A program made the position numbers and the translations under genes. DNA of 28,647 nucleotides, taken from IMG/VR virus record IMGVR_UViG_3300048592_000101, positions 1 through 28,647 of that record. One strand, given 5' to 3'. This DNA is from a virus. Shown in pieces: positions 1 through 8,082 of this stretch. The notes below the pieces were generated by a model, which had not been told where the DNA came from, made no database searches, and saw only the letters and a list, made by a program, of their open reading frames with translations. The stretch's first letter is position 1; every line of letters begins with the position of its first letter.

Positions 1-165
1 CGCGTCTACCTCTACCGCCTCAATCGCATCCCCTATGGCATCATCGTATTCGGGCGGCAGGAGATCGACGGCGTGATGTGCAGCAAGCATCTGTTCAGCA
101 TCCGCCCGAAGTGGCTGGCCGATATGGTTCTGGCCTCAGCGCTGCGGAAGGCCACCAAGGGCTGA
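1..165 (+). CDS. C-terminal end of an unrecognised protein (cut by window edge)
   Basis: An open frame runs from the first base to a TGA at 163-165 and gives the last 54 residues of a protein. The visible part is basic near its end (RPKWLADMVLASALRKATKG) and contains a YGIIVFGRQE stretch that looks like a beta strand pair. The next gene starts one base after this stop, so the two are probably co-transcribed and translationally coupled. I do not recognise the family. Its place just before the packaging genes is the only functional hint. Confidence 0.55.
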   Translation, partial: RVYLYRLNRIPYGIIVFGRQEIDGVMCSKHLFSIRPKWLADMVLASALRKATKG

Positions 166-166
166 C

Positions 167-895
167 ATGCCCAAAACGCCCGGCGGATGGAAAGGCCAGC
201 GCGGCACACGGCACCAAAGAGGTTATGATTCACGCTGGGATCGCCTGCGCCTAGCCATCCTCGCCCGAGATAACCACCTCTGCCAAGTCTGCAAGGCCGA
301 GGGCAGGCCAACACCCGCCACTGAGGTAGACCACCGCATTCCCAAGGCCAAGGGCGGCACAGACGACCCCGACAACCTGCAAGCCATATGCACACCATGC
401 CACCGCGCCAAGAGCGCAGGCGAGGGCGCACAGGGCAAGACGTGGGAAAGCAGGCGGGCAGCATACGGTATCCCCGAGGGCATGAAGCCAAGCGCTGTGC
501 CGGTGATCCTGATCGCAGGCCCGCCCGGCTCAGGCAAGACAACACACGCCCACGCCATAGCGCGGCAAGGCGACACGATCATAGACCTGGACGATATCGT
601 CCAGAGCATCTGCGGACAGCGTTGGACCGGCGATCTACCCACCATAGGCAAGGCACTAGACCAGCGTGACGCAATCCTGATGGGGTTGCACGCAAGGCGA
701 GGTGGCCGCGTCATCCTGATCATCACCGGCAAGACACCGGACGAGCGGACAGGATGGATGAGGGCACTAGGTCAAAGGGCACGGCTGCACGTCATGCAGA
801 CAGGCGCGGCCGAGTGCATCCGGCGGATCAAGGCAGACCCGGCAAGGGCGTACGCAGTCGCAAGGCAAGTCGAGGTGGTGAGGGCATGGCGGTGA
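167..895 (+). CDS. HNH endonuclease fused to a kinase-like P-loop domain
   Basis: A 242-residue two-domain protein. Residues 20-85 form an HNH nuclease with two zinc-binding pairs (C39/C42 and C75/C78), the D55-H56 catalytic pair, N70 and H79. After a short linker, residues 111-242 form a P-loop NTPase with Walker A GPPGSGKT at 118-125 and a DLDDIVQSI segment at 140-148. That segment resembles the region after the P-loop in T4 polynucleotide kinase and relatives. HNH proteins encoded next to terminase are known in many cos phages to be needed for cos cleavage (established for HK97-type phages). The gene's position before terS fits that role. The kinase-like half is unusual, and its substrate cannot be read from the sequence. 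The ATG lies one base after the previous stop. Confidence 0.85.
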   Translation: MPKTPGGWKGQRGTRHQRGYDSRWDRLRLAILARDNHLCQVCKAEGRPTPATEVDHRIPKAKGGTDDPDNLQAICTPCHRAKSAGEGAQGKTWESRRAAYGIPEGMKPSAVPVILIAGPPGSGKTTHAHAIARQGDTIIDLDDIVQSICGQRWTGDLPTIGKALDQRDAILMGLHARRGGRVILIITGKTPDERTGWMRALGQRARLHVMQTGAAECIRRIKADPARAYAVARQVEVVRAWR

Positions 896-987
896 CGCTG
901 CGCCGCAGCACGATATGCGGCCAGCGCATGGGTGGGGGCCATCCAAACTCTGGGGCTGACGGCAAGCGGACCGGCGACCCTCACTGA
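886..987 (+). CDS. Possible 33-residue ORF overlapping the HNH gene end
   Basis: An ATG at 886 overlaps the last 10 bases of the HNH gene and is preceded by GAGGTGGTGAGGG, a usable ribosome binding site. The product (starts MAVTLRRSTICGQRMGGGH) is basic and glycine-rich with no known motif. It fills most of the gap before terS. It may be a real small gene or a chance frame, and nothing beyond the overlap and Shine-Dalgarno supports it. Confidence 0.25.
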   Translation: MAVTLRRSTICGQRMGGGHPNSGADGKRTGDPH

Positions 988-1043
988 CGTTTTCTGCTAA
1001 CACAGTTTTTCGCCCCGGCATGCTTGGGGCGCATAGGTAGGCC
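988..1043 (+). promoter_or_regulatory. Leader of terS with hairpin; candidate cos neighbourhood
   Basis: This short non-coding stretch before terS holds an inverted repeat, CGCCCC (1011-1016) and GGGGCG (1026-1031), with a 9-base loop. A T-run comes before the hairpin, not after it, so it is not a normal terminator on either strand. In HK97-type phages the cos site lies just upstream of the small terminase gene, so cos could be here. I see no element that proves it. Confidence 0.3.
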
Positions 1044-1496
1044 ATGGCGAGACGACCGAGGATTGACACGGCAGCCGGTGCGGTTGCTGCGGCTCAGGCT
1101 TCACAGGTGCAGATCAGCCCGCCGTCGAATGTTCCGCTGTCGGCTGAGGATCTTCCGTTCTTCGCGAGCGTGATCGACGAGTTTGCGCGGTCGGAATGGA
1201 CGGCACACCAGCTTGAGCTTGCGGCGATGCTGGCGCGGACGATGGCGGACCTTGAGAAAGACCAACGCTTGATGCGTGTCGAGGGGCCGATCCTTGCGAC
1301 GGATCGCGGAACGCCCGTGGTGAACCCGCGCAAGACGGTAATCCAGATGAATGCGTCAATCATCCTGTCCTATCGCCGCAGCTTGCAGTTGCATGCGCGC
1401 GCGCAAGGTGGCGAGGCGCGGGATACTGGCAAGCGCCGGGCGATTGCGAAGGAATACGAGGGAGACGGCGACGACCTGCTAGCCGGGATGAATTGA
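1044..1496 (+). CDS. terS: Terminase small subunit
   Basis: A 150-residue protein with the layout of the P27-like small terminase family. It has an N-terminal helical region (residues 30-75, SAEDLPFFASVIDEFARSEW onward). A central strand-turn segment follows around GPILATDRGTPVVNPRK (residues 81-97), then a helix with LSYRRSLQLHA (residues 108-118). The family binds the packaging start site and regulates the large subunit. The call rests on pattern and on position: portal, protease and capsid genes follow in standard order after terL. Unusually, terL does not follow directly, because an HNH gene is inserted between them. The ATG at 1044 has only a moderate upstream site (GGTAGG). Confidence 0.85.
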   Translation: MARRPRIDTAAGAVAAAQASQVQISPPSNVPLSAEDLPFFASVIDEFARSEWTAHQLELAAMLARTMADLEKDQRLMRVEGPILATDRGTPVVNPRKTVIQMNASIILSYRRSLQLHARAQGGEARDTGKRRAIAKEYEGDGDDLLAGMN

Positions 1497-1498
1497 CA

Positions 1499-1530
1499 AA
1501 GCCGGAACGCGCTGTAACGCGAACCGGCTT
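1499..1530 (+). promoter_or_regulatory. Strong hairpin between terS and the HNH homing-type gene
   Basis: Three bases after the terS stop lies an interrupted perfect palindrome: AAGCCGG (1499-1505), AA, CGCG (1508-1511), loop CTGTAA, CGCG (1518-1521), AA, CCGGCTT (1524-1530). It would fold as a two-part stem with a symmetric AA/AA internal loop. No T-run follows, so it is a poor intrinsic terminator. It more likely stabilises the terS 3' end or limits expression of the endonuclease gene, whose Shine-Dalgarno begins 14 bases further on. Confidence 0.55.
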
Positions 1531-1557
1531 CTAACCCGCAACCTGAGGTGACAGGCA

Positions 1558-2697
1558 TTGGACTACCAGAGAATTTACAGCGCATTCATTGCATCGCGCA
1601 AGGCTATCGAGCATACGCACGAAGGCTACACGGAAAAACACCACATCGTGCCAAGGTCACTTGGCGGTTCAGATGACCGCGAGAACCTTGTGAAGCTGAC
1701 GCCGGAGGATCACTTCTTCGCGCACCTGCTGCTGGCAAAGGCGACAAACAGCGCGAAGGCGTGGGCTGCATGTATGATTCTCGCAGGTGCGAGGAAAAGC
1801 GGGCGCAGACCTGAAGATGTTCGGCGCGGCCTTGTTCGCCACAGGAAGGTTTTCGCGCTTGTTCGTCGCCAATGGGCTGAGGCCAGTCGTGGAGAGGCCG
1901 CTGCAAACGCTGATTTGACAATCTACACGTTCTTTCACAAGGACGGCGGTAAATTCACTGGAACGCGGATCGCGTTTTCTTCGTTTACTGGAATACCAAG
2001 CGTCAACAGAGACCCGCTAGTGAGGGGGGAAGTGTCATCGTCGTTTGGATGGGCGATGAGCATTGATGTCGCGTCAAGCATTGATCGAGTTAAGACGGAA
2101 AAAGCTACAGCAGCTGGGAAGATGCTTCGCGGATACATAAGGGATAAAAAGGTTTATCCTTTCTTTAGGGAGAGTGACGGACTTTTGATGGTCGCGCGCC
2201 AGTCGGCAATGGTCAAGCTTGGGTATATTTCCAATACCGGCGTTAGCTCGCTTTGCATGGGGAAAAGGTTCTCGGCGTCTGGATGGTGTTTGCTGGAGAA
2301 TTCAGATTGGGCGTTTGACCGTTCAAGGCGATCCGGTCGGTTCAGTGGCGCATATATCTCCGAGGAGTTTACGTTTGTAAATTCTGAGACTGGTGAAGAA
2401 GTTAGGTCTACTGCTTGGGAAATGGGAAAGAACCTCAATGGCGGGGATTCAAGGCCGTTTGCGGCAGTAGCTAGCGGGGCAAGGTCCGGGTGGCGAGGGT
2501 GGCACATTATCGGCAGCAAGAAGCCGCGTGTCTGGGCGAAAGAATATAAGTTTGTCAGATCTTCGGACGGCAACGAGATAATAGGCAGCACCTCAGAATT
2601 GGCGGCCATCCTCGGCGTCACAAGGTCTTCTGTATACCGAGCCGCTAGAGGATATGCGCCGCATGTCAAAGGATATTCCATCTGTGACAAGAGGTGA
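1558..2697 (+). CDS. HNH homing-type endonuclease with repeated DNA-binding modules
   Basis: A 379-residue protein starting at TTG 1558 behind a good GAGGTG site. Residues 20-60 carry an HNH nuclease signature: H28-H29, GG at 36-37, N43, LTPEDH with H52, then H56. The remainder contains four successive segments that each look like a NUMOD-type DNA-binding repeat: residues about 122-185, 198-255, 268-320 and 330-378. Two have the clear pattern of a short strand, a turn, then a helix-turn-helix (GEEVRSTAWEMGKNL; GNEIIGSTSELAAILGVTRSSVYRAA). This is the build of a free-standing homing endonuclease. Codon use is clearly more AT-rich than in terS or the capsid genes, which suggests recent arrival. 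The 3' end overlaps the start of terL. Confidence 0.85.
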   Translation: MDYQRIYSAFIASRKAIEHTHEGYTEKHHIVPRSLGGSDDRENLVKLTPEDHFFAHLLLAKATNSAKAWAACMILAGARKSGRRPEDVRRGLVRHRKVFALVRRQWAEASRGEAAANADLTIYTFFHKDGGKFTGTRIAFSSFTGIPSVNRDPLVRGEVSSSFGWAMSIDVASSIDRVKTEKATAAGKMLRGYIRDKKVYPFFRESDGLLMVARQSAMVKLGYISNTGVSSLCMGKRFSASGWCLLENSDWAFDRSRRSGRFSGAYISEEFTFVNSETGEEVRSTAWEMGKNLNGGDSRPFAAVASGARSGWRGWHIIGSKKPRVWAKEYKFVRSSDGNEIIGSTSELAAILGVTRSSVYRAARGYAPHVKGYSICDKR

Positions 2698-4243
2698 GAG
2701 AGTAATCGCGTTCATTGAGAGATATTGCCGTGTCCCAGAGGGGAAGCATGTCGGTAAGCCTCTCAGGCTTATGGAGTTTCAGAAGAGATTTATACGCGAA
2801 GTCTATTCAAATCCGAATGGAACAAGCCGAGCTTATCTCTCGGTTGGAAGGAAAAATGGAAAGTCAGCGACAATCGCTGCTCTGACTCTGGCTCACCTTG
2901 TGGGGCCGGAGGCTAGGTTAAATAGCCAGATTATAAGCGGCGCTCTCTCAAGAGAGCAGGCGTCTATAATCTTTCGGTTGATGCAGAAGATGATCGGGCT
3001 TGATCCTGATCTTCGGCGCAAGGACGTGACGCGCATCGTGCCGTCGCAAAAGCAGATCATCGGCGTTCGGATGAATACGGAATACCGGGCGATTTCGGCA
3101 GAGGCTGGCACGGCGCACGGGCTTTCCCCGGTGCTGGCGATCCTGGACGAGGTGGGGCAGATCAAAGGGCCGCACAGCGACTTCGTGGAGGCCATCACCA
3201 CGTCGCAGGGCGCTCACGAAAACCCGCTGCTGATTGCGATCAGCACGCAGGCGGCTACGGACAATGACTTGTTCAGCCGGTGGATTGACGACGCGGAAAG
3301 CAGCGAAGATCCACGGATCGTGTCGCACGTCTACACCGCGCCGCAGGATTGCGACCTTCTGGACCGTGAGGCATGGCGGGCCGCTAACCCGGCGATGGGC
3401 GAGTTTCGCAGCGTCACCGATCTTGAGGATCTGGCGGCGCGGGCGGACCGTCTGCCGAGCGAGGAAAACAGCTTTCGCTGGCTGTATCTGAACCAGAGGA
3501 TTGAGGCGACCGCGCCATTCATTAGCCGGAAGGTCTGGGAGGAATGCGCGTTCCCAGTTTCGGATCTTGAAGAGGGCGCTGTGGTTTATGGTGGACTTGA
3601 CCTTTCCGCCGCGAACGACCTGACGGCGTTAGTGTTGGTTTCACCCGTGTCGGATGAAGGCAGGACTGTATGGCATGTCCACCCGACATTCTGGTTGCCG
3701 TCTGAGGGGCTGCGAGAGCGTTCAAAGGCTGATCGCGTTGAATACGATGTTTGGGAAAAGCAGGGATACCTGAGCACTACGCCAGGCAGGGCTATCGAAT
3801 ACGAGTTTGTCGCGGCGCACATGAAGTCAGTGTTTGACCGATATGATGTGCGCAAGATCGCGTTCGACCGCTGGCAGTTCAAATACTTGAAGCCGTGGCT
3901 GGCAAAACTTGGGGTTCGGGAAGAACTGTTGGATGGTGACGACTGCTTGTTCGAGGATTTCGGACAAGGCTTCAAGTCCATGTCGCCCGCGCTGCGTGAT
4001 CTGGAAAGCGCGATCCTTACGCGCGGCATCGCACACGGTGACCACCCGGTCCTGTCGATGTGCGCACAGAATGCGGTGGTGCAGCCGGACCCGGCAGGCA
4101 ACCGCAAGCTGGCGAAGAACAAGAGCCGGGGCCGCATCGACGGCATGGTCGCGCTTGCCATGGCAATGAGCGTGGCCGGGACGTGGCAGGACGAAGCGCC
4201 AATGGCAAACATGAATAGCTTCTTTGAGGCCTTGGGGGCTTGA
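2663..4243 (+). CDS. terL: Terminase large subunit (packaging ATPase and nuclease)
   Basis: A 526-residue HK97-type large terminase. The ATPase half has Walker A GRKNGKSA (residues 62-69) and Walker B LAILDE (158-163). The nuclease half begins at VYGGLDLSAANDL with metal-binding D313, and a late acidic residue is D493 in GRIDGMVAL. It translocates DNA into the prohead and cuts it. The start is ambiguous. ATG 2654, ATG 2663 and GTG 2684 are all in frame; 2663 sits 11 bases after AGAGG, while GTG 2684 follows AAAGGA. All choices overlap the end of the HNH gene. Bases up to about 2990 are AT-rich like that gene, and the rest matches the GC-rich capsid genes. Confidence 0.95.
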   Translation: MSKDIPSVTRGERVIAFIERYCRVPEGKHVGKPLRLMEFQKRFIREVYSNPNGTSRAYLSVGRKNGKSATIAALTLAHLVGPEARLNSQIISGALSREQASIIFRLMQKMIGLDPDLRRKDVTRIVPSQKQIIGVRMNTEYRAISAEAGTAHGLSPVLAILDEVGQIKGPHSDFVEAITTSQGAHENPLLIAISTQAATDNDLFSRWIDDAESSEDPRIVSHVYTAPQDCDLLDREAWRAANPAMGEFRSVTDLEDLAARADRLPSEENSFRWLYLNQRIEATAPFISRKVWEECAFPVSDLEEGAVVYGGLDLSAANDLTALVLVSPVSDEGRTVWHVHPTFWLPSEGLRERSKADRVEYDVWEKQGYLSTTPGRAIEYEFVAAHMKSVFDRYDVRKIAFDRWQFKYLKPWLAKLGVREELLDGDDCLFEDFGQGFKSMSPALRDLESAILTRGIAHGDHPVLSMCAQNAVVQPDPAGNRKLAKNKSRGRIDGMVALAMAMSVAGTWQDEAPMANMNSFFEALGA

Positions 4244-4245
4244 GA

Positions 4246-5487
4246 ATGGGTGTTATCGAGAAGGCCCTAGCCCTTGTCGGGCTACAAAGGAAGGCAGAGC
4301 CTCAATTCTGGACTGATGGCCGGGACTTTGGCGTAACCGGATCGGCAGGCGAGATTGTCACGGCATCGTCAACAATGGCGCTGTCTGCCGTCTGGGCTTG
4401 TGCAAACCTTGTGAGCGGCACGATTTCTTCGCTGCCGTTCGAGGTTCATCGCCGTGGCGGCAACGGCATGACGAGCGCTGCGGACCTGCACCCGCTGCAC
4501 TCGGTGATCTACGAAAGCCCGAACTACGATCAGACTGCGCTGGACTTCTGGGATTACCTTTGCCTGTCTCTGGAGCTTTGGGGCAACGCTTACGCCCGTG
4601 TCGAGCGGGCTGGCGGGCGAGTGGTTGCGCTCTACCCGGTGCAGCCCGAGGCCATGACGGTTCGCAGGCTGGAGAGCGGTGCGCTTGAGTATCGCTGGAC
4701 ACAGGACGGAAAGCATTTCCAGCGTTCCGACCGTGACGTGCTGCACATTCGCGGGCCGGGCGGAGATCCGCTTGGCGGCATGTCCACGCTGAAATTCGGG
4801 CGCGAGGCTTTCTCTTCGGCGCTTGCTGCGGATCGCGCGGCGGCTGGCATGTTCCGCAATGGCTTGCGCCCGTCTGGCGTGATCAGCGTGAAGGACTGGC
4901 TGACGCCGGAACAGCGCAAGGTGGCAGAGGAACGGCTGGCTGAGAAATACCTTGGCGCGGTCAATGCCGGGCGTCCGTTCATCGCTGAAGGCGGGATGGA
5001 ATACCAGCACATCAGCATTTCACCTGAAGATGCGCAGATGCTTCAGACGCGGCAATTCGGGATCGAGGAAATCTGCCGGTTCTTCTCTGTGCCCCCGGTG
5101 ATGATCGGGCACGCGGGCGCGGCAACGGCTTGGCCTACGAGCGTCGAGCAACAGATGATCGTATTTCAGACCTACTCTCTGCGCCGCCGCATCAAGCGGA
5201 TTGAACAATCGGTCAACAAGCAGCTTCTGACGGCTGAGGATAGGGCGGCTGGGCTTTCTGCCCGGTTCAACCTTGATGCGCTTCTGCGTGGCGACAGCGC
5301 CTCCCGTTCTGCCTTCTACACCAGCATGAGCAACATCGGGGCCATGACGATCAACGAAATCCGGGCGCGCGAGAACCTGCCTGCGGTGGACGGCGGAGAT
5401 ACGCCGCGCATGCAGATGCAGAACGTGCCCATCACTCAGGCCGGAACGGAGGCCAGCAATGGAAACGACCAGAAACTTCCAGCTTGA
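4246..5487 (+). CDS. Portal protein (HK97 family)
   Basis: A 413-residue portal of the HK97 gp3 type, forming the dodecameric ring through which DNA passes and to which the tail joins. The diagnostic N-terminal stretch is SAVWACANLVSGTISSLPFEV, followed by helical stem and crown regions with RFFSVPPVMIGH and WPTSVEQQ. I chose ATG 4246, two bases after the terL stop, with a GGGGG element 7 bases upstream. An in-frame TTG at 4240 would add two residues. The end overlaps the protease gene by 29 bases. Confidence 0.95.
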   Translation: MGVIEKALALVGLQRKAEPQFWTDGRDFGVTGSAGEIVTASSTMALSAVWACANLVSGTISSLPFEVHRRGGNGMTSAADLHPLHSVIYESPNYDQTALDFWDYLCLSLELWGNAYARVERAGGRVVALYPVQPEAMTVRRLESGALEYRWTQDGKHFQRSDRDVLHIRGPGGDPLGGMSTLKFGREAFSSALAADRAAAGMFRNGLRPSGVISVKDWLTPEQRKVAEERLAEKYLGAVNAGRPFIAEGGMEYQHISISPEDAQMLQTRQFGIEEICRFFSVPPVMIGHAGAATAWPTSVEQQMIVFQTYSLRRRIKRIEQSVNKQLLTAEDRAAGLSARFNLDALLRGDSASRSAFYTSMSNIGAMTINEIRARENLPAVDGGDTPRMQMQNVPITQAGTEASNGNDQKLPA

Positions 5488-6115
5488 AGTCAAATCCCTG
5501 TCCGACGAGGGCGTGATTGAGGGCTATGCCTCGATCTTCGGTAATGTCGATAACGGCGGCGACAAGGTGATGCCTGGCGCGTTTGTCGAGGGGCTAGCGA
5601 AGGCACGGCAGACTGGCCGCAAGGTCAAGATGCTTTGGGAGCATGATACCCGTGAACCGATCGGCATCTGGGACGATCTGGCCGAGGATGCCAAGGGCCT
5701 GTGGGCCAAGGGGCACCTTGTCTTGGAGGTCGAACGCGCCCGAGAGGTCCATGCGCTGATCAAGGCTGGTGCCATCGATGGGCTGTCGATCGGCTACCGC
5801 ACCGAAGTATCAGAGCCAGAAGGCAACGTGCGCCTGCTGAAATCGGTGAAGCTTTACGAGATCTCGATGGTCACGTTCCCGATGAACGAGCGGGCCAAGA
5901 TTTCGTCGGTCAAGGCTGACGGGTGCGAAGCCATTATCGAAAAGCTCTCAGCCGGGGACCGGCTGACCGAGCGGGAATTTGAGACGCTTGCCAAGGGTCT
6001 TGGCCTCTCAAATTCGCAGGCGGAGCGTGCCGCGCGCATCCACCTGAAAGGGCAGGGGGAGCCTGCCGAAGCGGCGAGTGAGGAAGCCCGTTTCTGGGCT
6101 GCCATGCGGGGCTGA
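5459..6115 (+). CDS. Prohead serine protease (HK97 family, S78)
   Basis: A 218-residue maturation protease. The family's catalytic histidine is in LWEHD (H62) and the serine in DGLSIGY (S110). The characteristic SVKLYEISMVTFPMNE segment follows at about residues 128-145. In HK97-type phages this enzyme is packed in the prohead, trims the capsid protein's N-terminal scaffold domain and then degrades itself. It starts inside the portal gene and is followed directly by the capsid gene, the standard order. The C-terminal 60 residues are helical and less conserved, as is usual. Confidence 0.95.
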   Translation: METTRNFQLEVKSLSDEGVIEGYASIFGNVDNGGDKVMPGAFVEGLAKARQTGRKVKMLWEHDTREPIGIWDDLAEDAKGLWAKGHLVLEVERAREVHALIKAGAIDGLSIGYRTEVSEPEGNVRLLKSVKLYEISMVTFPMNERAKISSVKADGCEAIIEKLSAGDRLTEREFETLAKGLGLSNSQAERAARIHLKGQGEPAEAASEEARFWAAMRG

Positions 6116-6147
6116 CGCCCCATCACCCGACAATTTTGGAGGTTCCC

Positions 6148-7350
6148 ATGTCGGAAGCGAAAACGGCTGAGCAGCTTGCCGTTGAAACCAAAGCTGCATT
6201 CGAAAAAGCCCATGATGCCGTGAAGGCAATTGCCGAGGAAGCCCTTGGAAAGGCCGAAAAGGGCGAGAAACTGACCGAGGGTCTGACGGCGAAGGCGGAC
6301 GAAGCCCTGACCGGCATGAACGCCATCAAGGCGCAAATGACCGAGCTTGAGCAGAAGCTGGCCCGTGGTGGCGATCATCAGGCTGAGCAGCACAAGTCGG
6401 CAGGCCAATCATTCGTCGAGTCCGACGAATTCAAGGCTTTCTCTGCCAGTGGCTTTGCCCGCAACGACCGCGCGCGGATCGAACTCAAGGCATCGCTGAC
6501 CAACTCGACCGCCGCTGCGGCTGGTTCTGCTGGCGCTGCCCTGCAATCGACACGTCTGCCGGGTGTTGTCGAGCTTCCGCAGCGTCCGCTGACCATCCGC
6601 GCGCTTCTGGCGCAGGGCAACATGGACGGCCAGGCTATCGAGTTCATCCGTGAGCATTCTGCGACCGCTGGCGCCGCTATGGTTGCTGAGGCCGCTGCCA
6701 AGCCCCAGTCGGATTTCCGTCTGGAAATGGTGACGACCTCGGCCCGCGTTATCGCGCACCACTTCAAGGTGTCGCGCCAAACGCTGTCGGATATCTCGAT
6801 GGTTCGGTCGATGATCGACAATCGCCTGTCCTATGGCCTAGATCTGGTTGAGGAAGACCAGATCCTGAACGGCGACGGCACCGGCCAGAACCTGCTGGGC
6901 CTGACCACGCAGGCGACGGCCTACACCTCGCCACTGGTTGGTGCGGACACCCAGTCGATCGACAAGATCCGGCTGATGATGCTGCAAGTATCGCTGGCGC
7001 TTCTTCCCGCAGACGGCATCGTGATGAACCCAGCTGACTGGGCTTGGATCGAGCTTCTGAAGGATGGGACGAATCGCTACGTCATCGGCAACCCGCAAGG
7101 CACCATCGGCGCGACCCTCTGGGGCCTGCCGGTTGTCGCCACCCCGGCGATGGCGGTGGACAAGGTGCTGGTTGGCGCCTTCCGCACTGGCGCGCAGATT
7201 TTCGACCGCTGGCAGACCAGCATCGAGACCGGCTACGTCAACACGGATTTCACCGACAACATGGTGACGATCCTTGGCGAGAAGCGGGTTGCCCTGGCGA
7301 CCTACCGCCCCGGCGCCTTCATCTATGGCGACTTTGGCCGCGTGGCCTGA
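6148..7350 (+). CDS. Major capsid protein (HK97 fold)
   Basis: A 400-residue HK97-type capsid protein. Residues 1-75 are alanine-, glutamate- and lysine-rich and would form a coiled-coil delta (scaffolding) domain. The fold proper begins at about residue 115, so the protease probably cuts near ELKASLTNS. The C-terminal domain has typical capsid signatures (NGDGTGQNLLGL, PADWAWIELLKDGTNRY, ETGYVNTDFTDNMVTILGEKR). ATG 6148 follows GGAGG at 6138-6142 with good spacing; an in-frame TTG at 6136 overlaps that site and is unlikely to be used. Confidence 0.96.
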   Translation: MSEAKTAEQLAVETKAAFEKAHDAVKAIAEEALGKAEKGEKLTEGLTAKADEALTGMNAIKAQMTELEQKLARGGDHQAEQHKSAGQSFVESDEFKAFSASGFARNDRARIELKASLTNSTAAAAGSAGAALQSTRLPGVVELPQRPLTIRALLAQGNMDGQAIEFIREHSATAGAAMVAEAAAKPQSDFRLEMVTTSARVIAHHFKVSRQTLSDISMVRSMIDNRLSYGLDLVEEDQILNGDGTGQNLLGLTTQATAYTSPLVGADTQSIDKIRLMMLQVSLALLPADGIVMNPADWAWIELLKDGTNRYVIGNPQGTIGATLWGLPVVATPAMAVDKVLVGAFRTGAQIFDRWQTSIETGYVNTDFTDNMVTILGEKRVALATYRPGAFIYGDFGRVA

Positions 7351-7408
7351 TCGGCTTTTTGAGGGGGCGGGCGACTGCCCCCTTTATCAAGCCGATGTGG
7401 AGGCAATC

Positions 7409-7573
7409 ATGGAATACGAAGTGAAGCGCGAGCATCTTGGCGACCGGCCTTATATGCCGGGCGAAAAGCGCACGGCGAACCCCGCCGATGTGGCGCATCT
7501 GGTGCGCGCTGGCGTCCTGATAGAGGCGAAGGTGGATAAGCCTGTAGAGACAAAGGGCCGGGCCAAGAAATGA
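7409..7573 (+). CDS. Small head-region protein of unknown function
   Basis: A 54-residue protein starting at ATG 7409 behind GGAGG (7399-7403). The sequence is charged, with a PADVAHLVRAGVLIEAK core and a basic tail (KGRAKK). Small proteins of this kind sit between the capsid and connector genes in many Rhodobacterales phages, where their role is not established. The PADVAHLV...GVL pattern looks like a short helix and strand that could bind another head protein. The stop overlaps the next start by 4 bases (ATGA), so it is translated with the connector. Confidence 0.75.
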   Translation: MEYEVKREHLGDRPYMPGEKRTANPADVAHLVRAGVLIEAKVDKPVETKGRAKK

Positions 7574-8082
7574 CCCCTGTCCTTGTCACCCCGCCGACTG
7601 CCGAGGTCGTCTCGCTGGCCGACATGCGGGAGCATCTGCGCGTTGATCATCAGGATGACGACGTGCTGATCACCGGCCTTATGGCTGGCGCTGTGGCGCA
7701 TCTGGACGGATGGCGCGGTGTTCTTGGCCGGGCGATCATGCCGCAGACATGGGCGCAGGAATGGACGTGCGCGGGGCCGTATCGGCTGGCGATGCCGGAT
7801 GCGTCGGATCTGGTGGTGACGGTTGACGGAACGCCGACCGTGGATTTTACCGAAACCCTGACGCCGCTTGGCCTTGTGGTGGAAGTCGAGGCTTCCGGCG
7901 ATCTGACGCGGATCGAATACGAATGCGCCCTGCCTGCGGAGCAACTGCCTGCGGTGCAAGTGGCGATCAAGCTACTGGTCGGGCACTGGTATGCGACCCG
8001 TGAGACTGTCGGGCAGTCCATGGAGGCTCTGCCGCTGGCCTTCGACGCGCTGATTGCGCCGCTGCGCCGGGTGAGGGTCTGA
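7570..8082 (+). CDS. Head-tail connector protein (gp6-like)
   Basis: A 170-residue protein of the HK97 gp6 / phiE125 gp8 connector group. The family's N-terminal pattern is plain: SLADMREHLRVDHQDDDVLITGLMAGAVAHLDGWRG (residues 15-50), a helical segment that begins the adaptor ring under the portal. The C-terminal helix AVQVAIKLLVGHWYATRE is also typical. It is translated from an ATGA overlap with the preceding gene, and its own last base is the first base of the next ATG. Function is inferred from family and gene order. Confidence 0.88.
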   Translation: MTPVLVTPPTAEVVSLADMREHLRVDHQDDDVLITGLMAGAVAHLDGWRGVLGRAIMPQTWAQEWTCAGPYRLAMPDASDLVVTVDGTPTVDFTETLTPLGLVVEVEASGDLTRIEYECALPAEQLPAVQVAIKLLVGHWYATRETVGQSMEALPLAFDALIAPLRRVRV

